From the NCBI GenBank assembly GCA_003543235.1, contig DPJA01000038.1:260415-324414 (forward strand): 64,000 nucleotides of DNA, read 5' to 3'. Source of the DNA: Lachnospiraceae bacterium (lineage in GTDB: Bacteria; Bacillota; Clostridia; Lachnospirales; Anaerotignaceae). The position numbers were made by a program, and so were the translations under genes. Shown piece by piece: positions 16,685-26,249 of this stretch (positions within the stretch are counted from its first letter, which is position 1; the number at the start of each line of letters is the position of its first letter). A model generated the notes under the pieces. The model did not search any database. It was not told where the DNA came from and saw nothing but the letters and a program-made list of their open reading frames with translations.

Positions 16685-17680
16685 TTATTTAGTAATCTGT
16701 GCCTGCACTGCTGTCATAGCAACTACGCCAACAATATCTTCTGCTGAACAACCTCTTGAAAGGTCATTAACTGGCTTAGCAATACCCTGAAGAACAGGAC
16801 CATAAGCCTCTGCACCAGCAAATCTTTGCACAAGTTTGTAACCTATGTTACCTGCATCAATGTCAGGGAAGATAAGAACATTTGCCTTGCCTGCAACCTT
16901 GCTTTCAGGTGCTTTCTGTGAACCTACTTTTGCAACAATTGCTGCATCAAGCTGTAATTCACCATCAAGCTTAATGTTAGGTGCTTTTTCTTTAGCAAGT
17001 TTTGTAGCTTCTACAACCTTGTCTACATCTGCATGTTTAGCACTTCCCATTGTAGAATGGCTAAGCATAGCAACTCTTGCCTCACCGCCAACAAATGCTT
17101 CATATGATTTAGCTGAATCAATTGCAATTGCAGCAAGCTCTGCAGAATTAGGGTTCTGATTTAACGCACAGTCAGCAAAAAGTAAAACGCCATCATCACC
17201 ATATGTTCCATCCTTGCAAACCATAATGAAGAATGAAGAAACAAGCTCTGTACCTGGTTTTGTTTTAAGAATCTGAAGAGCTGGTCTTAAAGTATCAGCT
17301 GTAGAATGAATAGCACCAGAAACCATACCGTCAGCTTCTCCCATTTTAACAAGCATAACGCCAAATGTCATAGGGTCAAGTAATGCTTTTAAAGCCTGTT
17401 CAGGTGTTACACCTTTGCTTTTTCTAAGTTCACAGAACATTTCTACAAAAGCATCCATTTTTTCGTAATTTGCAGGGTCAATAAAAATTGCTTTTTGAAT
17501 ATTAAAACCTGCTGCCTTAGCTATAATTTCTTCTTTTTTACCAACAAGAATTATATTAGCAAGACCTTCTTCCAAAATTGCTGCTGTGGCTTCAAGGTTT
17601 CTTTCCTCGTAAGACTCTGGTAAAACGATAGTCTGTAAGTCACTTTTTGCTTTTTCTTTCATGATGCTTAAAAAATCCAT
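16685..17680 (-). CDS. pta: Phosphate acetyltransferase
   Basis: The 331-residue enzyme interconverts acetyl-CoA and acetyl phosphate. It is the short form of the family, without the N-terminal regulatory domains of E. coli Pta. VLPESYEERN near the start, SHSTMGSAKHAD and the C-terminal RFAGAEAYGPVLQGIAKPVN and DLSRGCS blocks identify it. It is the first gene of pta-ackA, with AGGAGG ahead of the ATG and a clear promoter. Confidence 0.96.
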   Translation of the reverse strand: MDFLSIMKEKAKSDLQTIVLPESYEERNLEATAAILEEGLANIILVGKKEEIIAKAAGFNIQKAIFIDPANYEKMDAFVEMFCELRKSKGVTPEQALKALLDPMTFGVMLVKMGEADGMVSGAIHSTADTLRPALQILKTKPGTELVSSFFIMVCKDGTYGDDGVLLFADCALNQNPNSAELAAIAIDSAKSYEAFVGGEARVAMLSHSTMGSAKHADVDKVVEATKLAKEKAPNIKLDGELQLDAAIVAKVGSQKAPESKVAGKANVLIFPDIDAGNIGYKLVQRFAGAEAYGPVLQGIAKPVNDLSRGCSAEDIVGVVAMTAVQAQITK

Positions 17681-17792
17681 TTGTAAAACCTCCTAAGTTT
17701 TAAAAAAATTATCGTATTTCAAGCCTGCCCATTATGTAAAAATACAAAAAACCATTTGTATGAGCCGTACTAGGATTAATACACTATCTATA

Positions 17793-17821
17793 ATTATATA
17801 CAATTGGCTTTAGGTATACAA
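17793..17821 (-). promoter_or_regulatory. Promoter of pta-ackA
   Basis: TTGTAT (17816-17821), a 17-base spacer and TATAAT (17793-17798) point toward pta, giving a leader of about 105 bases with no structure I recognise. Confidence 0.75.
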
Positions 17822-17849
17822 TAGTTTTATAAAAATTTCTGCATATTTT

Positions 17850-17879
17850 TTGATACTTTTCCAAAAAATCTGATATAAT
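17850..17879 (+). promoter_or_regulatory. Promoter of tmcAL-ylbJ
   Basis: TTGATA (17850-17855), an 18-base spacer and TATAAT (17874-17879) point toward tmcAL, divergent from the pta promoter. Confidence 0.7.
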
Positions 17880-17912
17880 TATGAAAAAACAGGAATTCCA
17901 GAGGTGAAACTA

Positions 17913-19139
17913 ATGAAGATATCAGGCATAATTGCAGAATACAATCCATTTCACAATGGTCATAAATACCATATTGAAGAAACCTTTCGTATTACAGGCT
18001 GTGATAATATTATTGTGGTTCTAAGCGGAAACTTTGTTCAGCGTGGAGAGCCAGCTATTGTCGATAAATGGACAAGAACCCGATGTGCACTTCTTAACGG
18101 TGCATCTGTTGTTATCGAGCTTCCAACACTGTTTTGCACAGCAGGTGCTCAATATTTTGCTCACAGTGCTGTTAAATTGCTTAACGATACAGGAATTGTC
18201 GATTTTCTTAGTTTTGGAAGTGAAATGGGCGATGTTTCCGCATTAAAAGAAACTTCAAAAATCCTTGTAAACGAGTCACCTCAATTGTCTGCCGCTATAA
18301 AACGCAACCTCAATAACGGCTTTACTTATGCAGTGGCAAGGCAAACTGCTCTGGAAGAAATAACCCAAAAGTCCCATAGCTTCATTTCTTCATCCAACAA
18401 TATATTGGCAATTGAGTATCTTAAAGCACTTTACCACATTAATTCGGATATTATACCTATAACCGTTAAACGCCTTGGCGATGGGTATAATTCAACAAAT
18501 ACCGACTCTGCCTATCCGTCTGCATCAGCCTTAAGAAAAGCCATTACAGATAAAAATATAGAAGTTTTGACTTCCGCTATGCCTAAAAATACACATGAAA
18601 TATTTTCCCATGCCATACAAAATGGGTCTGCTCCCATATTCTTAAATAACTTTTCAACACCACTTAATTACTGTCTAAGAAGTAAATCTCCCTTGGAACT
18701 AAGCAAAATACTTGATGTAACCGAGGGTCTTGAAAATAGAATTTTGAAAAGTCTTGCCACCTGCTACAGCGTGAACGAGATACTTGATTTTGTTAAAACA
18801 AAACGCTATTCTCACACTACTTTGCAACGTGCATTACTTCACATTTTGCTTGATATTAAGTCTGACACTATAACACACTATAAGCAAAATGGCTATTGTC
18901 CATATATAAGGGTACTGGGTTTTCGTAAAGACAAACAACATCTTCTTACGTCATTAACGCAAAATGCCTCTGTACCAATAATAACCAACGTAAAAAGGGA
19001 CGAATCCCATCTCTGTGAAAACGGAAAACTCCTTTTTAATCTTGAAAAAAAAGCTACAGACCTTTATTTTATGACAGCACCAAGGCAACAGCATCGCAAT
19101 ATCAATAAAGAATACACAACACCTATGGTTATAGTATAA
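17913..19139 (+). CDS. tmcAL: tRNA(Met) cytidine acetate ligase
   Basis: The 408-residue protein (formerly YlbM) acetylates the wobble cytidine of elongator tRNA(Met) using acetate and ATP. The nucleotidyltransferase HNGHKYH motif is at residues 14-20, followed by the family hallmarks LSGNFVQRGEPAI and VIELPT. I chose the ATG at 17913, preceded by GAGGTGA, over the GTG at 17904 that lies inside that ribosome binding site. It uses acetate, the product of the divergent pta-ackA operon, and is followed by ylbJ, a common Firmicute pairing. Confidence 0.92.
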   Translation: MKISGIIAEYNPFHNGHKYHIEETFRITGCDNIIVVLSGNFVQRGEPAIVDKWTRTRCALLNGASVVIELPTLFCTAGAQYFAHSAVKLLNDTGIVDFLSFGSEMGDVSALKETSKILVNESPQLSAAIKRNLNNGFTYAVARQTALEEITQKSHSFISSSNNILAIEYLKALYHINSDIIPITVKRLGDGYNSTNTDSAYPSASALRKAITDKNIEVLTSAMPKNTHEIFSHAIQNGSAPIFLNNFSTPLNYCLRSKSPLELSKILDVTEGLENRILKSLATCYSVNEILDFVKTKRYSHTTLQRALLHILLDIKSDTITHYKQNGYCPYIRVLGFRKDKQHLLTSLTQNASVPIITNVKRDESHLCENGKLLFNLEKKATDLYFMTAPRQQHRNINKEYTTPMVIV

Positions 19140-19184
19140 AAAATCCGCATATAATATTTTAATCCAAGTTAAGGAATTAAAATT

Positions 19185-20135
19185 ATGCAGATAAAAAGAA
19201 CCGTACTAACGCTTATTGTGTTTATATGTTTTGCTTTTTTTATTATCTATCCATCACCATTTATTAAATCTGCAAGTCAAAGCCTTTGCCTATGGTATAC
19301 TGGAGTATTGCCAAGCCTTTTTCCCTTTGCAGTTGGCATAAATATCCTTACGGAAATAGGCTTTGCTCAAGCTATTGGGGAAAAATTAAATTTTTTTGTA
19401 CAAAAGCTTTTTCATGTAAACGGATGTGGTGGGTTTGCCCTAATTATGGGACTTTTAGCTGGCTACCCTGCTGGTGCAAAGTTAACTGCAGATTTATATA
19501 GAAAAAAGCTGATAACTCCTAATGAAGCACAGTGCATTATGGCATTTTGTAATAACGCAAGCCCAATTTTCATCACTGTAACCGTAGGCTCATTATTGCT
19601 TAAAAGCAATCAAATAGGTTACCTACTGCTTTCATCAACAGTTTTGTCAAATATAATATGTGGTATTTTTATAGGCTACTTATTTCAAATGCCTGAATTG
19701 TGCAAAAAGAATTTATTTGCTATGAGGAAAAGTAAGCCTGAGCCACTTGGTGTTATTCTTGGTAACAGCATTTCTTCTGCCGCAAACACACTTGTTGTAA
19801 TTGGTGGCTACATAGTTATTTTTGGAATACTGGTTAAAATTCTCTACATTACAGGCATTTTGTCATCTAAACACAGTGTTATAACAAGCCTTGTTACAGG
19901 CTCGCTTGAGATGACTACTGGTGTAAGCGTTCTAGCTTCTGCACCACTTAATATGTTTACAAAAACTGTTTTGTCGGCATTTATACTAAGCTTTGGTGGT
20001 ACCTCCATTCAGCTTCAAATTACAGGCATCGTTCAAGATGTACCAATAAATATGTATATATATTATGTCGCACAAATATCTAAAGCTTTGCTTTCCGCAA
20101 TAATTTCTGGAATCATTTTTATACTGATTTTTTAA
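19185..20135 (+). CDS. ylbJ: Sporulation integral membrane protein YlbJ
   Basis: The 316-residue protein has about eight hydrophobic segments and the nucleoside-recognition (Gate) domain features GLLAGYPAGAKL and FCNNASPIF. In Bacillus YlbJ is made in the mother cell and is needed for a normal spore cortex. An AAGGAATT stretch precedes the ATG. It follows tmcAL by 45 bases and ends 3 bases before the convergent rarA stop. Its presence supports a spore-forming ancestry. Confidence 0.9.
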   Translation: MQIKRTVLTLIVFICFAFFIIYPSPFIKSASQSLCLWYTGVLPSLFPFAVGINILTEIGFAQAIGEKLNFFVQKLFHVNGCGGFALIMGLLAGYPAGAKLTADLYRKKLITPNEAQCIMAFCNNASPIFITVTVGSLLLKSNQIGYLLLSSTVLSNIICGIFIGYLFQMPELCKKNLFAMRKSKPEPLGVILGNSISSAANTLVVIGGYIVIFGILVKILYITGILSSKHSVITSLVTGSLEMTTGVSVLASAPLNMFTKTVLSAFILSFGGTSIQLQITGIVQDVPINMYIYYVAQISKALLSAIISGIIFILIF

Positions 20136-20138
20136 AAT

Positions 20139-21464
20139 CTATAAATTTTCTCCCCTTAATCTTTTAAGGGATTCTTTTATTCGTTTTTCAACACCGTTTT
20201 CAGTAGGAGAATAGTATATTTTATGCTTAAGTTCATCTGGCAAATACTGCTGTTTTACATAATGACCTGGATAATCATGGGCATACTTATATCCTGTGCC
20301 ATGTCCCAAACCTTTTGCACCACTGTAATGTGCATCTTTTAAATGATTTGGCACAGTTTTCATTTTTATATTTTCCACATCTCTAAGTGCCATGTCAATG
20401 CCAACATAAGCCGCATTGCTTTTAGGTGCACAAGCTATATATGTAACTGCCTGTGCCAATATAATTCTGCCCTCAGGCATACCAATAAAATTAATAGCTT
20501 CTGCTGCTGATACTGCCACTTGCAATGCGTGTGGGTCGGCATTGCCAACATCCTCTGAAGCACAAACAACAACTCGTCTGGCAATAAATTTAGGGTCTTC
20601 TCCTGCGTAAATCATCTTTGCCAAATAATACAACGCCGCATCTGGGTCCGAACCTCGCATACTTTTAATAAATGCTGATACGGTGTCATAGTGGTTATCC
20701 CCATCTTTTTCATAATTGATGGCTCTCTTTTGTATACATTCCTGCGCTACCTCAAGGCTAATATTTATAATGCCTTTTTCGTCTTTATCAGTTGTAAGAA
20801 CAGCAAGTTCAATTGCATTAAGTGCCGCCCTTGCATCTCCATTTGCAACGTCTGCTAAAAATTTCACTGCATCGTCGTCTGCATTTATATGGAAATATCC
20901 ATAACCCTTGTCCACATCAGTAACTGCACGCAAAATAAGTTTTTCTATATCCCTACTATCCAGCTGTTTCAACTCAAAAACTATACTTCTGCTAACAAGT
21001 GCCTTGTTTACCTCAAAATATGGATTTTCGGTTGTTGCTCCAATGAGTATAACCGTTCCATCCTCCACGTGAGGTAAAAGTGCATCCTGCTGTGTTTTAT
21101 TAAAACGATGTATCTCATCTATAAAAAGTATAGTTTTATCACCGTTCATTCCCATTCGTGTTTTTGCTTCGCCAACAACCTCTTTAATATCCTTTATGCC
21201 TGAAGTTGTTGCATTTATCTGTACAAAGGTTCGTTTAGTAGTGTTTGCTATTATTTTTGCCAATGTTGTTTTTCCAGTTCCCGGTGGTCCGTACAAAATT
21301 ATGGAATTAAGCTGGTCTGCCTTTATTGCACGATAAAGCAATTTATCTTTGCCTATAATATGCTGTTGACCAACAAATTCCTCCAACGTGATGGGTCTTA
21401 GCCTTGCAGCAAGAGGTGCTTCTGTTTTCATATTTTTTTGTCGATTATATTCAAATAAATCCAT
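20139..21464 (-). CDS. rarA: Replication-associated recombination protein A
   Basis: The 441-residue AAA+ ATPase (also called MgsA) acts at stalled replication forks. It has LAARLRPITLEEFVGQQH at the start of the AAA domain, Walker A GPPGTGKTT at 59-67, Walker B LFIDEIHRF and the C-terminal GYKYAHDYPGHYV tetramerisation region. Length is normal. It follows the HAD phosphatase gene by 10 bases and is probably cotranscribed with it. Confidence 0.94.
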   Translation of the reverse strand: MDLFEYNRQKNMKTEAPLAARLRPITLEEFVGQQHIIGKDKLLYRAIKADQLNSIILYGPPGTGKTTLAKIIANTTKRTFVQINATTSGIKDIKEVVGEAKTRMGMNGDKTILFIDEIHRFNKTQQDALLPHVEDGTVILIGATTENPYFEVNKALVSRSIVFELKQLDSRDIEKLILRAVTDVDKGYGYFHINADDDAVKFLADVANGDARAALNAIELAVLTTDKDEKGIINISLEVAQECIQKRAINYEKDGDNHYDTVSAFIKSMRGSDPDAALYYLAKMIYAGEDPKFIARRVVVCASEDVGNADPHALQVAVSAAEAINFIGMPEGRIILAQAVTYIACAPKSNAAYVGIDMALRDVENIKMKTVPNHLKDAHYSGAKGLGHGTGYKYAHDYPGHYVKQQYLPDELKHKIYYSPTENGVEKRIKESLKRLRGENL

Positions 21465-21474
21465 TGTATTCCCC

Positions 21475-22308
21475 TCAAAGAAAGAACTTTACAAGTGCCT
21501 CTGCCACACCATCATTGTCGTTGGAAAGAGTTACATAGTCTGCCACTTCCTTCACGCTATCATGTGCATTATCCATAGCAACACCCATGCCCACAAGTTC
21601 CAGCATATCTATATCATTTTTTTCATCGCCAAAGGCAATTACTTCCTTGGGCGATATATTAAAGTAATCGCACAAAAGTTTAACCCCTCTAGCTTTTCCC
21701 ATTCCTTGATGATTAATAAACAAATACTCATCCCACAAACGGTCACGCACTTCAATGCTTTCGTAACCTTGTTTTCTCACTATTGATGTTATTTCCCGGG
21801 TTATTTCATGTTCTGCACCTATAACAACTTGATAAATAGGTCCATTAATTCTGCAAAGCTCTTCTGGACTTTGTACATATCTTATTCCACCAAGGTAGCT
21901 TCTAACTCTGCCTGTAAAGTCGTGTTTATTAAAGGAATCATACTTTCTGTGTCCTTTTGTTGGTAAGTATTTGTAATACTTAAATCCGTCTGAAACCTCA
22001 ATAAACGTATTTCGTTCAGCACCCAAGTCAACTATTTTTTTCACACTTTCCTTGCTCATACTCATACCCAGCACAGGCTTTCCCTGAATAGGGTCATAAA
22101 TAATTATTCCATCAATGCAAACAAACGGCACTTTTAAACCAAGCTTTTTGGCTATAGGCATGGCTTTAGTTATATTTCTTCCTGTGCAAACAGTAAATGC
22201 AACGCCTTTATCTGTCACCTTTTTTATAGTATCCAATGTTTTTTGCGATATCTTTCCATTGCTGTCTATAAGTGTACCGTCAATGTCAGTAACAGCCAAT
22301 TTATACAT
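21475..22308 (-). CDS. HAD-superfamily hydrolase, Cof type
   Basis: The 277-residue protein starts MYKLAVTDIDGTLID, the nucleophile motif I of the HAD family, and has the class IIB (Cof) cap architecture. Motif IV lies in AFGDEKNDIDMLE. Such enzymes dephosphorylate sugar phosphates, FMN or pyridoxal phosphate; the substrate here cannot be deduced. AAGGTGAT precedes the ATG. It is the promoter-proximal gene ahead of rarA. Confidence 0.88.
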   Translation of the reverse strand: MYKLAVTDIDGTLIDSNGKISQKTLDTIKKVTDKGVAFTVCTGRNITKAMPIAKKLGLKVPFVCIDGIIIYDPIQGKPVLGMSMSKESVKKIVDLGAERNTFIEVSDGFKYYKYLPTKGHRKYDSFNKHDFTGRVRSYLGGIRYVQSPEELCRINGPIYQVVIGAEHEITREITSIVRKQGYESIEVRDRLWDEYLFINHQGMGKARGVKLLCDYFNISPKEVIAFGDEKNDIDMLELVGMGVAMDNAHDSVKEVADYVTLSNDNDGVAEALVKFFL

Positions 22309-22341
22309 AATTTATCACCTTGTTTATCCCCATTTTTATTG

Positions 22342-22370
22342 AATATACACTTTTAAAGGAAATTTGTCAA
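22342..22370 (-). promoter_or_regulatory. Promoter of the HAD phosphatase-rarA pair
   Basis: TTGACA (22365-22370), a 17-base spacer and TATATT (22342-22347) lie about 35 bases ahead of the start codon. Confidence 0.8.
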
Positions 22371-22376
22371 ATGAGT

Positions 22377-22429
22377 AAAAAATCCCGATTTACACAATAA
22401 CTACATATTTATAGTTCATGCAAATCGGG
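22377..22429 (-). terminator. Terminator after the EF-G-like gene
   Basis: CCCGATTT and AAATCGGG close a hairpin with an inner AACTA/TAGTT stem, followed on the minus strand by ATTTTTT. It ends the transcript coming from the EF-G-like gene. Confidence 0.75.
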
Positions 22430-22475
22430 AAATAAATTCTATCACAGCTTAAAACAGTTCAAGGCAATCTTCAAC

Positions 22476-24563
22476 TTAGTGGCTCTTTCTATTTTCAATT
22501 ACCACTTTCTGTATTTCTATTGGTGCCTCTTCATATCTTTCAAAATAAGATTTATACTCACCACGACTCTGAGTCATCGACCTAAGATCTGTACAATATT
22601 TAAACATTTCACTCATAGGTACTTCAGCAAAAATCCTCATGTTTTTACCTTCTGGGGTCATTTTAAGAATACGTCCTCTTCTCTTATTCATATCTCCCAT
22701 AATGTCACCCATATATTTTTCTGGAACAAGAACCTCTGCGTGTGCAATAGGTTCAAGTATTGTAGGTTTAGCCTGCACAAGCCCATCTTTAAATGCCATA
22801 GTTGTAGCCATTTTAAATGCCATTTCGCTTGAATCCACTGGATGGTAGCTTCCATCAACAAGGGTAGCCTTTAAACCTACAACAGGATAGTCTGCCAAAA
22901 CGCCATGATTAATACATTCCTGAATTCCCTTTTCAACAGCCGGAAAATATTGCCTTGGTACAGACCCGCCAAAAATCTTCTCTTCAAAAATATACTGTTG
23001 TGTAAGGTCACCCGATGGTTCAAAAACCATAAGCACATCACCAAATTGACCATGCCCGCCAGACTGTTTTTTGTACTTTCCTCTTATTTCAACCTTGGCT
23101 TTAATCATTTCTCTAAAAGGAATTATTGGCTCAGAAAGCAATGCTTCAATTTTATATTTCCCTCTAAGCTTATCTAAAAGTATTTCCAAATGCTGTTCTC
23201 CTATACCATAAACAAGGGACTGCTTAGTTTCGGTATTTACCTCTGTTTTAATTGTAGGGTCTTCTTCTCTCAGTTTTGTAAGTGCAGCAGAAATCTTATC
23301 TTCATCACCCTTACCTTTAGGCTCAATTGCCATAGAATGAACCGACTCTGGAAAAATAATTTTTGGCAGAATTACAGGAAATTCTTTTGAACAAAGAGTA
23401 TCCTGTGTGGATGTATTTGTAAGTTTTGCAAGTGCACCTATGTCACCTGACTGCAATTCTTCAACCTCAATTTGCTCTTTGCCTTTTACCACATAAATGT
23501 GTGTCACTTTTTCATAAGTATCTTTATCGGGGTTATATATAGTTTTATCTTTTGTTAGCTTTCCACTCATTACTTTGAAAATATTAAGCCGTCCAACATA
23601 TGGGTCTGCAATTGTTTTAAATACAAGAGCCGAAAAATGGTCATCTGGTGTATTTCTTCTTTTCACAATTTCACCAGTTTTAATATCTTCACATTCAACA
23701 ACCGGTCTGCATATATTTGAAGATGGTAAGTATTTAACGATACAATTCATAAGTACCTTAATGCCATAGCCAAGTGTTACTGCACCACAAAGCACAGGTG
23801 CTACAGCACCACTTATAATACCAGCATTAAGACCTCTATAAATTTCTTCTTCTGTAATTTCTTCTTCATTAAAATATTTTTCAAGAAGTTCATCATCTGC
23901 CTCTGCCGCCGATTCAATAAGCATACCTCTAAGGCTTTCAACTTCACCCTTCATTAATTCAGGCACTTCTGCCTCAACAAGTATTTTTCCATCTTTAGTT
24001 TCTTGAATAAGGCGAGCATCTCTTTCTATACAATTTATAAAACCAATAAATTTTCCGTTGTCATCACGCAGTGGAATTTGAAAAGGAGCAATAGCTTTTC
24101 CAAATTTTTTACGCATCTGACCTAAAACAGTATTAAAGTCAGCGTTTTCATCGTCCATCTGGTTAACAAGAATCATTCTCGACATGGCAGTTTCTTCGCA
24201 GTAATCCCATGCTTTTTCAGTGCCAACCTCTGGGCCAGATTTACCCGAAACAACAATAAGTGCAGAATCTGCCGCCGCAAGTGATGCCTTTACCTCGCCT
24301 ACAAAATCGAAATAACCTGGTGTATCAATAAAATTAATTTTAGTATTCATCCATTCAACAGGAACAATAGACGACTGAATAGACACTCCTCTTTTTATCT
24401 CCTCTGGGTCATAATCGCTGGTTGTATTTCCATCAGAAACCTTGCCAAATCTCTTTGTTCCACCTGAAAAATAAAGTGCAGATTCTGTAACACTTGTCTT
24501 TCCACAGCCACTGTGGCCTAAAATTACAATATTTCTTACTTCACCTGTCGTATAAGTCTTCAT
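22476..24563 (-). CDS. Elongation factor G-like GTPase (EF-G paralogue)
   Basis: The 695-residue protein has the five-domain EF-G architecture but belongs to the divergent EF-G-like group, not the main translocase. G1 is GHSGCGKTS (EF-G has an AHIDAGKTT type), G3 is DTPGYFDF at 80-87, where the catalytic histidine of DTPGH is replaced by tyrosine, and G4 is NQMD at 134-137 instead of NKMD. These changes suggest altered GTP hydrolysis. I chose the ATG at 24563, with GGAGG 7 to 8 bases upstream; an upstream start would add 25 atypical residues. It stands alone, away from rpsL-rpsG-fusA, which also argues for a paralogue of uncertain function. Confidence 0.9.
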   Translation of the reverse strand: MKTYTTGEVRNIVILGHSGCGKTSVTESALYFSGGTKRFGKVSDGNTTSDYDPEEIKRGVSIQSSIVPVEWMNTKINFIDTPGYFDFVGEVKASLAAADSALIVVSGKSGPEVGTEKAWDYCEETAMSRMILVNQMDDENADFNTVLGQMRKKFGKAIAPFQIPLRDDNGKFIGFINCIERDARLIQETKDGKILVEAEVPELMKGEVESLRGMLIESAAEADDELLEKYFNEEEITEEEIYRGLNAGIISGAVAPVLCGAVTLGYGIKVLMNCIVKYLPSSNICRPVVECEDIKTGEIVKRRNTPDDHFSALVFKTIADPYVGRLNIFKVMSGKLTKDKTIYNPDKDTYEKVTHIYVVKGKEQIEVEELQSGDIGALAKLTNTSTQDTLCSKEFPVILPKIIFPESVHSMAIEPKGKGDEDKISAALTKLREEDPTIKTEVNTETKQSLVYGIGEQHLEILLDKLRGKYKIEALLSEPIIPFREMIKAKVEIRGKYKKQSGGHGQFGDVLMVFEPSGDLTQQYIFEEKIFGGSVPRQYFPAVEKGIQECINHGVLADYPVVGLKATLVDGSYHPVDSSEMAFKMATTMAFKDGLVQAKPTILEPIAHAEVLVPEKYMGDIMGDMNKRRGRILKMTPEGKNMRIFAEVPMSEMFKYCTDLRSMTQSRGEYKSYFERYEEAPIEIQKVVIENRKSH

Positions 24564-24812
24564 AAGTCTACCTCCAATATTATATATTTGGTACAAATTT
24601 GAATGTTTACAACCCAAGGCTTTAACCATAATAGCCATTACCTCTGTTATTTCTTATTCTATAACTGGTATAATTATCCTCTTTTTGAAGTAAAAAAAGT
24701 TTATTTTCAGCAAAAGTTTACAAAAAACCTTTCATATTTATGTTAATTAATAATGTTAAAACAAAAACGACCCTGTTCTCTGTTTCAAGATAACATTTGT
24801 CTATTAATTTTG

Positions 24813-25916
24813 TTAAATTTCTATAAGTTCATAATCCATTGAGCCTACACCAATCTTTTGTGCGTGTTCAAGGCATCCTCGCCAATTGGTAGTTGGGTGC
24901 ATATGCTCAAAGTGGTCATTGTGGTCATGTCCACAATCTTCAATTGCACAGCCATGTATAATAGGCTGTTTATTTGCCATGTCAGCACAGGCCATGTCAA
25001 TTGCAACAGGGTCGAAGGATGCAAACATACTCACATCGGGTATTAGTGGCATATCATTTTCCGCATGACAATCGCAAAACGGAGATACATCAATAAGCAG
25101 ACTGATGTGAAAGTGCGGTCTGTCCTTTACAACTGCATACGCATACTCTGCCATTTTGCAGTTAAAACTATCCATAGACACTTTATAATCTGGTTTAACT
25201 GCATCAAAGGCACAAACTCCAATACATCTGCCACAGCCAACACATTTATCTAAATTTATAGATGCTTTTTTTTCTGTAAATATTATTGCATCATGTGAAC
25301 AAATTTTTGCACATTTTCCACAACCAACGCAACGCTTAGCTGCAATAAAAGGCTTACCATCAGAGTGCATTTCCATCTTTCCTGCACGGCTTCCGCAGCC
25401 CATTCCAAGGTTTTTAATTGCACCACCAAAACCTGCCTGTTCATGTCCCTTAAAATGACTTAAAGATATAATAATATCTGCATCCATAACAGCCGCACCA
25501 ATTTTTGCGTTTTTAACATATTCACCATTAATAGGCACTATTGTTTCGTTTGTACCTTTAATTCCGTCTGCAATAACAACGTGACAACCTGTTGTAAATG
25601 GATTATAGCCGTTTTCGTATGCCGCCTCCATATGCTCTATGCCGTCTTTTCTTCTTCCTACATAAAGTGTGTTGCAATCAGTTAAAAACACCTTCCCTCC
25701 AAGACTTTTAATAACATCAGCAACTGTTTTTGCATAATTAGGTCTAAGATATGCCAGATTCCCAGGCTCACCAAAATGAATTTTAATAGCTGCAAACTTT
25801 TTGTTAAAATCAATTTCCTCAATGCCAGATTTTCTAATAAGTTTTTCTAATTTTTGTAAAAGGTTTTCACCAGGTTTTGCCCTTAAATTGGTAAAATAAA
25901 CCTTGGATTTTTCCAT
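24813..25916 (-). CDS. DUF362 protein with two [4Fe-4S] clusters
   Basis: The 367-residue protein combines a DUF362 domain (KIHFGEPGN, SLSHFKGHEQAGFGGAIKN) with a central ferredoxin module: CVGCGKCAKIC and CVGCGRCIGVC, each giving a four-cysteine cluster site. The chemistry of DUF362 proteins is not established; an electron-transfer role is likely. The ATG follows AGGAGG. It is divergent from the DUF1540 gene across 76 bases that contain an imperfect inverted repeat. The 174 bases after its stop hold nothing I recognise. Confidence 0.85.
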   Translation of the reverse strand: MEKSKVYFTNLRAKPGENLLQKLEKLIRKSGIEEIDFNKKFAAIKIHFGEPGNLAYLRPNYAKTVADVIKSLGGKVFLTDCNTLYVGRRKDGIEHMEAAYENGYNPFTTGCHVVIADGIKGTNETIVPINGEYVKNAKIGAAVMDADIIISLSHFKGHEQAGFGGAIKNLGMGCGSRAGKMEMHSDGKPFIAAKRCVGCGKCAKICSHDAIIFTEKKASINLDKCVGCGRCIGVCAFDAVKPDYKVSMDSFNCKMAEYAYAVVKDRPHFHISLLIDVSPFCDCHAENDMPLIPDVSMFASFDPVAIDMACADMANKQPIIHGCAIEDCGHDHNDHFEHMHPTTNWRGCLEHAQKIGVGSMDYELIEI

Positions 25917-25953
25917 TTTATTTTCCTCCTAATTGTAAAATAATTTTCTCCTT

Positions 25954-25979
25954 GTTGGATACAATACTATTATCCCAAC
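25954..25979. promoter_or_regulatory. Imperfect inverted repeat between DUF362 and DUF1540 genes
   Basis: GTTGGATA and TTATCCCAAC face each other (GTTGG...CCAAC ends, ATA/TAT inside) in the short divergent intergenic region. It could be a shared operator. The match is imperfect and no regulator is known. Confidence 0.3.
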
Positions 25980-25992
25980 GAAAGGAGGTTTT

Positions 25993-26178
25993 ATGATGAA
26001 TAACAAAGCATCAGCCAATAAGGCAATTAAATGTACTGTTCAGCAATGTTCACATCACTGTCAAGGTGAAAATTATTGCTCTTTAGACTCAATCACCGTT
26101 GGTACACACGAGTATAATCCAACTCAGGACCAATGTACAGATTGCAAGTCCTTCATGAACGTTGGCGGAGTTATCTAA
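25993..26178 (+). CDS. DUF1540 small cysteine-rich protein
   Basis: The 61-residue protein has the DUF1540 pattern: CTVQQCSHHCQGENYCS in the first half and CTDCKSF near the end, six cysteines that probably bind a metal. Function is unknown; some DUF1540 proteins are spore-associated. AAAGGAGG precedes two adjacent ATGs at 25993 and 25996. It is monocistronic, ending before a strong terminator. Confidence 0.85.
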   Translation: MMNNKASANKAIKCTVQQCSHHCQGENYCSLDSITVGTHEYNPTQDQCTDCKSFMNVGGVI

Positions 26179-26196
26179 TTTTCCACAATTTAATAC

Positions 26197-26240
26197 AAGC
26201 CGGATTCTCAAAGCATATTTGTTTTGATAATCCGGCTTTA
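26197..26240. terminator. Bidirectional terminator between DUF1540 and cyclophilin genes
   Basis: AAGCCGGATT and AATCCGGCTT form a 10-bp stem with an inner TCAAA/TTTGA stem, with T-rich flanks on both strands. It serves two convergent genes. Confidence 0.85.
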
Positions 26241-26249
26241 TTATAAAAT

